Part shown: positions 1-13,100 of the stretch, in pieces
How the letters are laid out: every line of letters starts with the position of its first letter
Numbering within the stretch: position 1 is the first letter of the stretch
Assembly (NCBI GenBank): GCA_946902875.1
Contig: OX336336.1
Span: 25,995,558 to 26,059,557 of the forward strand
Source: Nematopogon swammerdamellus
Lineage: Eukaryota; Arthropoda; Insecta; Lepidoptera; Adelidae
Direction of reading: 5' to 3'
DNA: 64,000 nt
The notes under the pieces: model-generated
Told to the model about the DNA's origin: nothing
Database searches by the model: none
Seen by the model: only the letters and a program-made list of their open reading frames with translations
Made by a program: the position numbers and the translations under genes

Positions 1-155
1 ACGACTTCTCAACTCAGCACCACACCGGTGTAACAAAACGAAAACAACCGCCAATAATCATGTTAACACATTCGGCGACGGTAAGAAAATACTAGATCTG
101 TGCGCTGCGACACTAAAACTTTTCATACAAATTTTGACTACGGTCATAGCAGTAC

Positions 156-417
156 CACAGATTACTAAATAGTTACTTCGTAACAGATAAATCACTCCAT
201 AGAAAAAGTTCCTACCTTCGGGTTTTAATAGCCTACTGCTTCACGTCGCCAATCGCTGCGTGCGAAAATGTACCTTAACGATCGAGTGTAAAGTGCATTA
301 TTGCTTTGCAGCTTCGCCTGTTTATATTCTTTGGGAAGCCCATAGAAATTCACCGCCGGCGGTGCGCTGGGCGGTAGGTAGTTATCGCGCGCAAGTACAT
401 AGAGTGCGTGAGGCCTG
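156..417. mobile_element. MITE-like element with 7-bp duplication, copy 1
   Basis: Starts CACAGATTAC, ends GAGGCCTG. Flanked by GCAGTAC / ACAGTAC (6 of 7). Shares the whole body with copies at 6132, 15722 and 52008; middle is partly replaced. Confidence 0.8.
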
Positions 418-963
418 ACAGTACTGTCCCCTTGCATAATTTTTTCGATATGTAATTAGACAGTACGGCTACGCGCCACAGCAACACGCCGGCTATAACC
501 GTAGTATGCGTGCCTGCACACATCTGTCTATGTGTGAGTGAAGTGGTCACAAATATGTACTGTCTGTGTGACAGTACGCAAACTATGCAGGCTCATTATG
601 TGACAGTAGAGAGTGTTTTATACAAAGCGCCGGTACACAGGCGACTGTTATAACCGTAGTGTCTCTAATGAGGCATCCAATACCCACGGCTCCAGCCGTA
701 CTGTCACATTTTATTATGAAAATATTACTGCTATAGCAGTACCGCCGCCGAAAGTGTTAAAGGAATCTTCCGCCTGTGCACCGCAACCTCGGTGAATATA
801 AAAGACTCCTAACGTTCGACGTATCTAAGCAAAAAAACGCAGTACTGTACGCGAGTGCGACCCAATTTACGGCTTCCATGTAGGCTTCGATCGCGGAGCA
901 CCGAGACTCGGACCGACTGCTTCACAGTCCTAATATAATATGATACAGGCTGCGTGTCGTGCA

Positions 964-965
<2 letters not shown>
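418..965. other. unassigned AT/GC-mixed sequence, probably 3' flank of faf
   Basis: No coding exon, tRNA or repeat recognised. 'GACAGTAC'-like motifs recur several times (for example near 417, 560, 600, 700), suggesting degraded repeats. Confidence 0.4.
710..715 (-). promoter_or_regulatory. candidate polyadenylation signal of faf
   Basis: AATAAA on the minus strand about 300 bp beyond the inferred stop. Common motif in AT-rich DNA, so only a candidate; would give a short 3' UTR holding the (CA)n tract. Confidence 0.3.

Positions 966-999
<34 letters not shown>
966..999. repeat. (GT)n microsatellite
   Basis: Uninterrupted GT run just downstream of the inferred faf stop codon. Confidence 0.95.
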
Positions 1000-1005
<6 letters not shown>

Positions 1006-1011
1006 ATAGAG

Positions 1012-1138
1012 TTAGGGCGGTGTGTGCGCGGCGGGGGCGGAGAGCGGGGTGGTGGCCGGCAGGGCGGGCGGCGGCGGCGCCGGCTCCTCGGCCGGCTCCG
1101 GCAGTGCGGACTTGCTCGGTGCGAAGTAGATTATTGTC
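1012..1138 (-). CDS. faf: faf exon 43 (terminal, Pro/Ala-rich C-terminus)
   Basis: Acceptor ATTGCAG, in phase with exon 42 (CG+G = Arg). Encodes 41 residues, '[20 protein letters not shown]' then a Pro/Ala/Thr run, stop TAA at 1014-1012. GC-rich like the other exons. A long (TG)n tract (966-999) follows as 3' UTR. I infer this exon from splice phase and composition; no conserved motif helps. Confidence 0.72.
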
Positions 1139-4100
1139 CTGCAATTATTATATTTTTTTTAATCTTAATTTTTATTAATTTTTTTTATATGGCTTTACTC
1201 AAACTATATTGATATTTTAATCTACTTCAGCGCGAATCAATGCCTGTGACTTTACGAAAAACTTTGTATGAATTAAAAAATTTCCACCTGAGCTCGTCCC
1301 TTTAGTTTAGAAAACAGGTTGAGTCCGTCAGTTCTTAAGTCTCTCAATAGCTTCATGCAATTATTATAGCTGCCTAACGGTCGATTTCAACACCTACTTC
1401 GGCTCAAATGTAGCTACCGGTAAACCCTTTTTTTTTTATGTTATCCGGTATGGGTGGCTGAGTCGGAGGGGCCAAAGCGTATGCTCCGACCAGCCAATAT
1501 CACCTCCGAGAAGGTAGGTGCCATACCGGAGACTTCTTTGGATTACTGGCTATACTGGACTAGAGGAGAACACAACCGAGGCTGCTATGCGGCCATCTTA
1601 CATCCAGTACCAACCCAGTCGGCTACAATTTGAGCCTACCACCTAGTAACTAACACACTTTGTCGACACACTGGACTGGATTAAAATCAGCGCCGCACAC
1701 ACAGCCTCAGTACTGAGCTGGAGTGTCGCGGCATAGGCTGTGCCAGATCCTTTTTTCTCTTCACACTCGTAAATGTATATTTAATGACGTATTTTAAATT
1801 TAAATAAGGAAAATAAACGTTCTTTCTTTCTTCTTTTTAGTAAGGGGCAAGGGAAGGGACCTACAGTTTTACACCGGTTCCGAACGGTGAAGCAGCAGGT
1901 GTAGGCATGCACGTAAATTTTTTCGTCAGAAAAAAATCATTGGTACACGCCGACCGGATTCGAACCTCGGACCTCTCGCATGAGAAGCCGATGCCGAAGC
2001 CACTCGGCCACCCGCCGCTCATATATATATACATATCTTCAATATTATGCAGCTAATATGGGGCGCAGTGGTCTCACCGCATCTCCTCTTCTGTCATCTC
2101 TTCTTCGAGCGCTGTCTTGGGCTTGGCGTGCCGCCGCGTCGTCGAGGTAGCGACGGGCTGACCGCCGGAGGTGGTGGCGACGGGGCCGGCGGGGGTGGAG
2201 GCGGCGGGGGCGGAGCGCAGGCCGCGGCGCTCCAGGAGCGACTCCTCGGGCGACGGCAGCCGGCCCAGCGGGTTCACTTCGTGCAGCGCGCTCACCGTGG
2301 GAGGCTCTGCGGGGGGCACATCCAATATTTATATAAGGTGTTTCGTTAGTCATGTCATTAACTTCGGGAGGGTTACATGAGCTTCCCTTTGGCCGTGCCG
2401 GCTACACTGAACTGAACTTTCATAGCCGTCTCGACCGACCTTTCATTCAGTGCGGCGGTATTAATTCGGACGAGTTATAACCCTACCGACCAAAGTCTTA
2501 ATAAGCTAAGGAAAGGAACCAAAAGTTTGAAGTGGAATCCAAACCACGGCCAGCCTCAACGATTGGACGGTCACCCATTCCAAGTACGAACGTGCCTGGT
2601 TTACTTAACATCGACGATCGATCACCGTCGAGTTACCGAGGCCGACGAAAAGTGATTTTATATTTGTTACTGCAATCTGTCTGTGAGCAGACATTCATCA
2701 GTAGTTGTGCATTTGAAATAGGTCTTGTATGGTAAGTGTCCATTGACACTTCCATATACTTTATTCTGTCATTTCACTCTGTGATGAGATCTTGAGGTGC
2801 TCTTCTTTTCAATCTGTTGAAAACTTTCCTAGAACCCATCAACTCGGTTGCCAGCTTGTTTGGGTGCCTTTCGACTCTTTGTATGCCTCAGTTCTGGCTT
2901 TCGCTTCCTTCTTTACCGTTGGAATCTCAAGGTCACGATGCAGCAGATTATTGGCGACATAACAAGGTGCGTGGAAAAATGAAAGATAGAGACAAAAATG
3001 CTGTTGGGCGGTTTACCGTTGCGCGGGTTGCACTCGTCGAGACAGGCGAGCCCGACCGTGTCGACGCCCTCCTCGTCCTCCCCCTCGCCCTCGCCCTCGC
3101 CGCCCCTCCTCTCCCCGCCCGCATCCTCCTCCCCCTCCTCCTCCTCCGCGTCGTCCGGGCACAGCTGGTACGCCCTGCACACACACACTTCAGTTTGTTT
3201 CTTCAGAATAGTAAAATCCAGAATCCAGACAAGAAACAAAATTGCTAATTGCAGCACAACACCGATTACTATGCTTACCAATATTGTCGGGATACAGCGT
3301 GTGGTATGTATGTAATGTTCCCCTTCTAATTAAACTTGAAATAATACTACCGGAACAATTGCACAGGGAGAAGGAATCTACTTGAAAGTATTTTAGTTTT
3401 CAGAACATTCAAAACTTGCAACAAGTATAAATGTCCAAAATCCATTTTGTTCAGGTACAACATTTAAAACGGAACAGACGAATGGCACTGCAGCACAAAT
3501 AATAAAATAATATTGATTGGTTACACTTTGCTTCGTGGGCGCATTACTCACTTCTCGAGAGTTTTGCGGGCCGAGTTGCTCCGTTCGAGGAAGTAGCCTC
3601 CCGAGGAATCGTTGGAAGTGCTCGGAGGTGACCAGGTGCCGTAGGAGTAGCTCGTCTGACCATACTTCTGGGAACAGGCAACACACTAATAATAATTCTG
3701 CTCAATCGCAAAACACATAAAGATTATGTGACCTAATATAGATCCCCGTGGAACTCCATATGATATTTCCATGTTATTAGCCTCATATTTTGAAACTATT
3801 ACTGAAGATCTTGGTATCGTAGCATGAACTTCGTAAACACCTTAACAACTTAATATCATAGTCATAAAATATATTATAAAGCAATATATTATGTGAAATA
3901 TAGTCAAAGGCTTTCAACAATTCATGTTTGGGATAATAAGATATTATGCTTATCTATAAATTTTTTAATCAATCAATAAATATGGTGTTAGCCTATTAGA
4001 CCGCATTTCTTACAGAACTAGGTGCCAAATACTTTGTATTATTAAATATTTCACAGCTGCATAACAGTTATAAAATATAGTTGCAACAACGCCAGGAAAC

Positions 4101-7100
4101 ATTCATATAAACTTGCGCATGACAATAAAGAAGAAACAACAGATAATAGAAAGTACCCTATCGAGCTCCTCCTGCAGCCACGCGAGCGCTTGCCGCCAGC
4201 GCCGCTTCGCCTCGGGCTGCGCGTTGACGGCTCGCACGGCGCTCGGCACACGGCACATCACTCCCACCAGCAGCTTGATGCAAGCGTACGCTCGCTTCTG
4301 TCGCGCCCGCGCCGCCGTCTCTAGCAGGCCAGACCGGTCTTCCGACACACCCTGTATCAAGAGAATGTTCAATTCTGTTATTACGCAAGTCCAATCTGAA
4401 CACTCAATTCAGCCTTGACATCACCACCCGTCACATGGCAGGGTTTTTTTTACTGTAGTTACATTACTTCTCATGGACAAGTCGAAATACTTGTGAATGT
4501 GTGAGTTTTCGTGCTTGGAATGAATCCAATGACACACCCAAGAACATTTAATAGGTAAGGACGTCGGACCTTCCCCGCGCCAGCGTAACACGACGTTTGT
4601 ATAAACGTACAAATGGCATTCGTTACCAACCAATCAGAGCGCGATACCGCCCGATACCACGCAATCAGAGCGCGCGGCGTACCCTCCGCTACCCGCGGAG
4701 CTCGGCGATGCTGTTTCTCATATAAGCATTGGACCGCCTGACGTCCATACCTATTTAAATGTTCTTGGACACACCGTTTGGAACTTTAAACCTTCTTGAT
4801 TTCAAGTCGAGACTTCCTATAAGGGCTTCACTAGTTCAACCACTCGCAAATGGTCCTGTGTCTCCCGATTCCGATGACATTCAGATTCGACAGTAGCTGT
4901 AGCCAATTACCTAACAGCAATACCGCTGAAGGCCGGGAGGACTGGAGGAAAATTGGAGAGGCGTATGTCCAGCAGTGGACGCTTACACGCTGACTGACTG
5001 ACTGTAGCCAATTGTGGCAACGCAAGTAACCTTGATAGCGTTGTGTATCCGATGCTGCTGCCAGCTGTCCTCCATGAGCAGGAGGGCGGTGAGTGCGTCG
5101 GCGTGCCGCCGCAGCTCGTGGCAGTACGCGTAGCCCATCTGCCACAGCAGCTCCGAGAGCACCGCGCGCGACCACACCGGGTTCTCCCAGCACAGGTGCT
5201 GCATCAGCCGGATCGCCTCCTCGCACCCGCCCCCCTCCTCCGTCAGCTTCTTCACATATGTCCTGCGATATATAGACAAGACAGTCAGGGCTCCGCTCGG
5301 CATGGGCAGCAATTTTTCCCTTGCCCCTTACTATAGTCCGGCCGCTGAGAGAATGCGTTCCTGACGTCTGTCAGTTGGTCATTTCATCACTCATTTTACA
5401 AGTTTTAATTACTCACTCCTGCAACTGCACGTTCGAACTAAGCTAATTATGGCCATTTCTCTATTGTTTATACGGTTTCGTACTATTTTGACAAGCTTGT
5501 CACACTTTTTAGGTAATCTAGACTGACATTACTGTTACCAATTGACAGACGTCAGGAACGCATTCTCTCAGCGGCCGTACTATAGGTGGTAGGCTCAAAT
5601 TGTAGCCGACTGGGTTGGTACCGCCGTACTGGATGTAAGATGGCCGCATAGCAGCCTCGGTTGTGTTCTCCTCTAGTCCAGTATAGCCAGCAATCCAGGG
5701 AAGTCTCCGGTATGGCACCTACCTTCTCGGAGGTGATATTGGCTAGTTGAAGCATGCGCTTTGGCCCCTCCGACTCAGCCACACATACCGGATTAAATAA
5801 TAAAAAAAAAAAAATTATCAATGAATAAGAAATGCATTAAGGAAGTGACGCCACTTGAAGCATAGCGCCATCTAGTAGTTTGATCTTGTACTGTTAGGAA
5901 GATCGGTTTAACCCCCTCAGGGGTCACCGAAGTCACGCTGGCGCGCGCTCTCCGTAATATGTCGCAAATATGACTATGAAACTGTGAAATTGGTAAAGTT
6001 TTTTGCTCTAGGCTGGAGGCAAAATGAATTAAATCAAGTACGGCATACCTTTATTTAGAAGTATAATGAACCTTATTCCCATATGCAAAGAATATGTATT
6101 TCAATGCCGAACTTCAAAGTTGACACTTCGGCAAGCCTCACGCACTCTATGTACTTGCGCGCGCTAACTACCTACCGCCCGACCGGGCGCCGGCGGTCTA
6201 TTTCAGTGGAAATTCGTCAGCCGCGCGAAGTATGCATAGACGCTCGCCCACGCAACTGCGCGCAGCTGCAAAGCAATAACCACTTTACACTCGATCGTTA
6301 AGGTACATTTTCGCACGCAGCGATTGGCGACGTGAAACAGTAGGCTATTAAAGCCCGAAGGTAGGAACATTTTCTATTGAGTGATTTATCTGTCGCGAAG
6401 TAACTATTAAGTAATCTGCGACTTCGGACAGTCTTCGGTACCGGGACGCATCGTCCCGGCGACACCTGAGCGGTTAATCTGCCGATGGAATGTCGGACGA
6501 CAGAGTGAGCGTACGTACGATGTTCTATTGTAGAGTATCTCTGCGGAGGGCTGCGACAGGGGCGGGGCCGGAGGCGCGCCGGACTCTGTCTCGAGGTAGG
6601 GGCTGGGCAGGGGCGCCGCGCCCTCCGTCGCCGACTTGCACTGCGAGCTCACATCGCAGCACCGCACCAGCACCGATATCACCTGCACATCGCAACCGAT
6701 TTAGAATACTCTTTGTTTACTCAAGACTTAACCCACACATACCGTGTTGCACCCACATCATAATCACAAAAAAACTCGCAATCTGTGGAAAGTTTGTAAA
6801 CGCATCGTGGCACTCACATGTGTGACACGGCTACGACAGGCCCACCACAAGCCGGCTGCAGCGCAACCACAGTGTTGCCGTTGTGGTGTGATACTTACGC
6901 CATTTTAGAAAGTAAATATTTCCAAAACACTTGTCCCAAACATTCGTTTTGGAAATATTCGTACTCTGGAATGGCATAGGTGTATAAGCACAGACCATGG
7001 AATAGTGCGCACGCCCTCTCAAGATGCGAAAGTAATAATAAACCCAATAAAAGCCCGCTGGGCTTCTAGCGCTGTGTGTGTGTGTTAGTATCGACATGAC

Positions 7101-10100
7101 ACAGCGGAGCGAGTTAGACACACATGCGAGTCATAGGCCACGCCTACAGGCTTCAATGGCGTTGTAGGTAAATACCTACCTACCCGCCTCTACTAAAGAC
7201 GCCCTGAGCGCCGCTCAGGGCGTCTCTAGTAGAGGCGGGCTACTACTTCACTGTCTTGTGGTGTATAGTGAGTACTTTAAAACACAGCTCGGCCATCAAG
7301 CTTACTATCTCAATGAGGAATTTCCCACCAGTATTAAAACCAACTATTTAACTATGAAGAAGCACGTTGTGATCACATAAGACCCACAATCTAATTTCCA
7401 AGATTCGATGTACAGGTTCGGGCAGGAGTAAATCGGCAAATTGCGAACTAACCTTCACTACGAGTGATGTCTTCCAGTCAAGCCTTGCGACAGACTGAAG
7501 GCTACCTAGCGGGGGTGGGACATACCTGATGCACCTTAGCCGACTCTGGATACTGGTGCTTAAATAGAGAGGAGGTCGGCTCCTCCATGGACAACGCCAT
7601 CACGATGTCCAGCACCTTCACCTGTCGCACAAACGGACAACATTTAAACATGTCCGGCGCCATATTGAGGGCAAGGCCAAGCTGGCCTCAAAAAAAGCTG
7701 GGCGTACTCAATAAGGTTCGACGTTACTTCACGCCGGGCCAAAGGCTGCTTCTGTATAAATCGCAGATTAGGTCCTGCTTATCCTTCCTCCACAGAATCG
7801 GTAAACTCTGGAACGCTCTACCTACCCACATATTTCCCCCCAAGTATAGTCTCGGGTCCTTAAAGAGAGGCGTGAATGGGCATCTGTAAGGCCGGCATGG
7901 CATTCGCAGCCCCCGCATGCGTCCGAATGTCCATGGGCGTCGCTAGACACCTTATGGGTGACTCGGCGCGACATGTCGCGCTTAGTTTACAAAAAAACAT
8001 GACCCTTTTTTTGGAAGACGGAGAAATGTGACGTTCGATTGACATTAGAGGATTGCTCGCTTCACACAAGCTCGGTAGCTCAGTGGTGCGGTCGGTCGAC
8101 TGTTGGTCGTGATCATAAGCATACCTGGGTGCGGTCAGTACTTGGATGGGTGACCGCTCGACCGTTGGAGGGTGACCGTGGTTCGGATTCCACGTTAAAC
8201 TATAGGTCCCTTCCAGTGGCGGCTGGTGACCTATGGGACTGGGTGTGCGGCGCACAGCACACCCAGTCCCATAGGTACCTAGCGCACGATGTGCGCTAAC
8301 TTACTCGTAGTACTAAACCCAAACGTGAATCTAATGGATACGGAGACGTGATTTTTTATTTTATTTTCATGTCTGAGTTAATTGCCCAAATTATGTACGA
8401 CCGAAGGGAAGCACTGACGTGGCACCAAGTTCATCCGGTGTTATGGGCTGACATCACGGATGTTGTAGGTGATGTAGCCAACCGTGCCAGTATCCATAAA
8501 AAAAAAATGTAAAAGTATTCTCACTCAACAGATACATAGTTGAAAGACAAAATAAGGTAAGGATAAAAGTGATAAAATTATTAAAATATATGTAATAAAA
8601 ATGTACTCACTTTTAGATTGTAATATGTAGGTATGGTGTTTTGAAGAACACGCCAGCGAATTTATGAAAATTATGAAGAAATAAGTCACATACACACACA
8701 CACCACACACACTACAGTTTGATTGGGTAGGTCTAATATTGTTCTATTTATAATGTAAGTCTATTCGTCGGGTTTTATCTTGCGCAAATATTTCTATCAC
8801 TTTTTTGTCACGCACTAGAAACACAACCAGAGTCCTAATTGCTCGAAGAACCAAAGCGACGCTTCACTGCGCAGTGGCCGGCCACTGAGCCGCGGCCGCC
8901 GGGGCGCCGCCGCGCGCGAGGCGTGGCCGGCGCGCGCGCCCGCGCCCACCGGCCAGCCTTACCGCGCCGGGCAATGAAGAAAACTTCACAATGTACTGTT
9001 AACTGACGAAAAGTCGTTCAAACTGCTAAAAAACTGATTTGCAAAACATCCCGGCGCGGCAAAGATATATTACGTTCAATATTTCATCTATATTACGTAC
9101 AATATTTCATCTAAGCGGCGCCGCGGCGCGGAGCGGCCATTATCGGTCGACGCGACGACGACGGGCCTCGCCCCGAACTGAGAGAGATGGCGCGGCGCGA
9201 CGAGACGCAGAGTTTAGATCGCTCCCGCCGCGCCCGCGCCCCCCGCCCGCGCGTGCCAGCGGTCGGGTTTACGATCTCGGCTTACATCGGCTCATCGTCG
9301 GCTGGCTCGGTCGCGACGTGTCGCACGCGCGTCTATCCACAATATACTGTCCTTCTTTTTCCGTCGTGTGTCACACGCAGAATGCATCCTTGTTCCACAC
9401 ATTCGTATGAAGAGTGTTTTGTTTCACACGGCGGGGCAGCGGCGCTTAAAATTTTTTCATAGTAACACGTTCGCGGTGTTTTGTGATGCACACGGCGGCG
9501 AGCTCGGCGGCGATACGTAGTAAGTAGTACGTATTACGTACAGCAAAATCGTGCCTTGTTGTCTAGGAAATAGGAACGAATTCAGTTTGATATTTTTACT
9601 TCGATCGGCGAGATTCATGGAGAATGTTTAATATTTTAATTTATTTATTTCTTTTGGGTGAAGGCGCTGTTTGGTGGTAGTGCGGCGCACGAACGCACTT
9701 AAGGGCCAGCCGCCACTGGTCCCTTCTCTTATTACCCTTACTAGGTGGTAGGGTTTATCCCGTCCAGGTCATTCAGTAACGTCGGCCGAAATGACTATGT
9801 AAATAGTTCGTGTTTTCCATCCATTTCAGTGTAATGAAACATGCCGACATGAAATGAAGGGAAGCACTGACATGGCACCAAGTTCACCCGGTGTTATGGG
9901 TTGACATCACGGATGTTGTAGGTGATGTAGCCAACCATGCCCAAAAAAAAGTAATGTTCGATTGACATTAGAGGCACTGCACACAACTAATGAATGAAGT
10001 TATTGAAAATACTATTGTACCGTGTGGGTTCGGTACTTATAAAGAATAGCCCCACTGCATCTCTCCCCGTGCATGTCGTAAAAGGCGACTAAGGGATAAG

Positions 10101-13100
10101 GACAAGATGCCGTGCTAAAGGGCGACAGGCTCGCCACCTCTCACCTTGGCACGGTACTTCCACCGAGTCATGCAGCAGGTGGGTCTTCGTGCCTTACTTG
10201 CTGCTTGATCGATTTAATCTTGTTCGAATACTTTGCGAAACGTGGTGGTCTGTGTTGTGCTGCAATTTACCAGAGTTCTTGCAGCACAGCACCGATTACT
10301 CTGCTTACCCCGATTGTCGGGATTCAGCGTGTGTGATATGTATGTATGTATGTACTATTGGCTGTGATCAATTGAACAATCGAAGGAACTAATTGGGGAT
10401 GAGGCTCAATTATACTTCTAAAAAAGTTAAAGATATGCCCTACTTGATCTGATTCACATTGTTGCGAACCGAGAACAAAACAATTACCAACTTCTCTGTT
10501 GTTTTCGAGACTTGGTGACGAATTCGCGCGCGAATTCAGTGTGTCACCGCCGCAAATAAACATTATTTTTGGTGTTTTAATACAACATTTCTCAAGTGAA
10601 TGTGTTATTGGAGGTGTTTTTTCATTCGGCGTGGTGTGTGACTCACTATATTTTGTGAAGTGCAATGTTCAACTAACAATTTGGAATTAAAACAAAGGTG
10701 TAGCACTGTAAGGTATAGATAACTTTGAAGGAAATGTTTGTAACGATTACAACCATGCTAAATTTTCTGCAGGCGTTCATAGTTTTTTTTTGTCCAAAAA
10801 AATATTTTTTCTTTGTTGCTTAACGGAATGTGCAGTTGAAATGGCTCACCCTGATGAGCTGGTGTTTCTCGGCGACGCCGAGCACCGCGTACGTGTGGAA
10901 CATGTTGTAGAGGAGCGGCAGGTGTCGCGCGTGCTGGTCGAGCGCGAGCGCCGGCAGCGGCAGCGCGCCCGCGTGCGCGTGCGCCGCGGCCTGCGCCGGC
11001 GCCGGCGGCGGTGCCATCAGCGCGCGCACGCAGAACAGCAGCTGGTCCGAGAGCGACTTGGCCTCCTCGCGCGCGAACCACGGCCCGTTGCTGCTCGACA
11101 CCGCCACTAAACACGTAACACACCAGTGACACCAATAACACACCTCAATGACATGGCACCAAGTTCACCCGGTGTAATGGGCTGACATCACGGATGTTGT
11201 AGGTGATGATTGTAGGTGAGTAGGAATTAATCTACTTTTACCATAAATAGCCGACATACAAAACCCTCTGACCAAGATGACAGCACACTAGCAATAGTGT
11301 TCACAGCATCCTCACACAACAGAACAGAGTAACGCAACTAACCGGGCGGGTCGTGCATCGAGAAGTGAGCCAACGACACGACAATCTTCATGAACACTAG
11401 CCGCACCTCCGCCGACGGACAGAGCAGTAGGTATTCACACAATCTGAAACGAGATTACGAAACACTTATGTACGGGAGTGAAAGTTGGGCATCGCAGAAG
11501 AAGCATGAAAGCAGGATTAATGCTGTGGCAATGCGCGCGTTGAGGAGTATGTGTGGAGTTACAATGAAAGATAGATTGAGAAATAGTCTAGTGCGAGAGC
11601 GCTGTGGGCTGAAAGAAGATATAGTGACAAGGATTGAGAAAGGGATGCTTCGGTGGTTCAGTCATGTTGGAAGAATGGATGATAGGAGACTAACGAAAGA
11701 AATTTATGAAGCAAATGTGAGTGGAAGAGTCGGGAAGGGTCGCCCTAGACGCACTTACCTGGACCAGATCGGGCATGTGCTCAAAAAGGGGCAAGTGCGT
11801 AGTACCCATAACCGACGAGCATGCATGAAGAACATTATGGGAGTGGAAGAGACGGCAGAGGTGTGTCAGGATCGTGGCACGTGGAGATCCGTTCTCTCTG
11901 CCTACCCCACCGGGAAACAGGCGTGACGCTATGTATGTACGTATGTGAAACGAGATTATTCATGTTGATCCGTTGTTCACTACAACAACATACATATGCC
12001 AGCATAGGTTTTATTTTATGTAGGTACTGTGTGGTGCCGGTACTTAAAAAGAATAGCCCAACTGCATTTCTCCCCGTGCATGTCGTAAAAGGCGACTAGA
12101 TGAGGACAAGATGCCGTGCATAAGGGCGACAGGCTAGCCACCTCTCACCTTGGCGCGGTCTTTCCACCGAGTCATGCAGCAGGCGGGCCTTCCTGCCTTA
12201 CTTGCTGCCTGATAGTTATCATGTCTGAATACTTTGCGAAACGTGGTGATCGGTGTTGTGCTGTAATTTACGAGAGTCCCTGCAGCCCGATTACTCTGCT
12301 TACCCCGATTGTCGGGATACGCCATGCGCTATGTAGGTTTTATTAAAAGTAAAATTTTAAATTTAAATTAAAAACCCCGACCCTTAAAAAGTCAAAAATA
12401 ATTTCCCGCGCAGCTCTCGAGTTTTTATATTTTATTTACTTAGCGGTCCCCCAACCTATATAAGTAAACAGAAATTATTTTTACTTTTTTAAGGGTCGCG
12501 GGTTTTTAATTTATACTAGCGTTGGGTTTATAGTTTAATTTAGCCTCACCTCTGCGGATGATTGAAGATGGCGTGCGTGGTGAACCAGACCCGCACGGCT
12601 TGAGAGCACCGCAGGTGTTGGCAGAGGATGTCGTACCTGCCATGAGATAGTTTATTATTCATAATGTAATATCTTAGCTCTCGGTGTGGGCAGTAATTTT
12701 GTGAATTGCGCGCGGAAATGCGTTAAGGTCCTTATAAATTGAAGTTAATATTTTTTTAACAGCCCTTTTTTTGATGTCCCTCTGATGGGCACAGTTATAC
12801 ACGGTGTTGCAGTTGCCCCTGTAATATTTTTAACTGACATAAGGGGGTTATTCTATATGTGAAACTAAACAACTTCTGTGAAGAAAAAACAATTTTTTCC
12901 ATACAAATTTTAAATACCTATTCTCAAAATGTACGGAGAAAAAAAAAAATATTCTTCAAATAAAAAAGTCGTAGAACAAAAGTTGTTCTATTTCACGTAC
13001 AGAATCACCCCCTTTCGGGTTTTACGTTTGGGGTTGCAACACCGTGTATGTATAAAATAAGAAGTTTAATTAAAATAAAATACCGTGTGGGGCCAGTACT

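Noticed and set aside
2074..2325. TGA at 2076-2074 as the only stop of faf
   Set aside because: It overlaps a good donor whose phase fits a GC-rich exon at 1138-1012; kept only as an alternative end.
11390..11926. 178-codon plus-strand frame as a host gene
   Set aside because: It is the C-terminal end of a LINE reverse transcriptase; its start overlaps faf exon 34 by chance.
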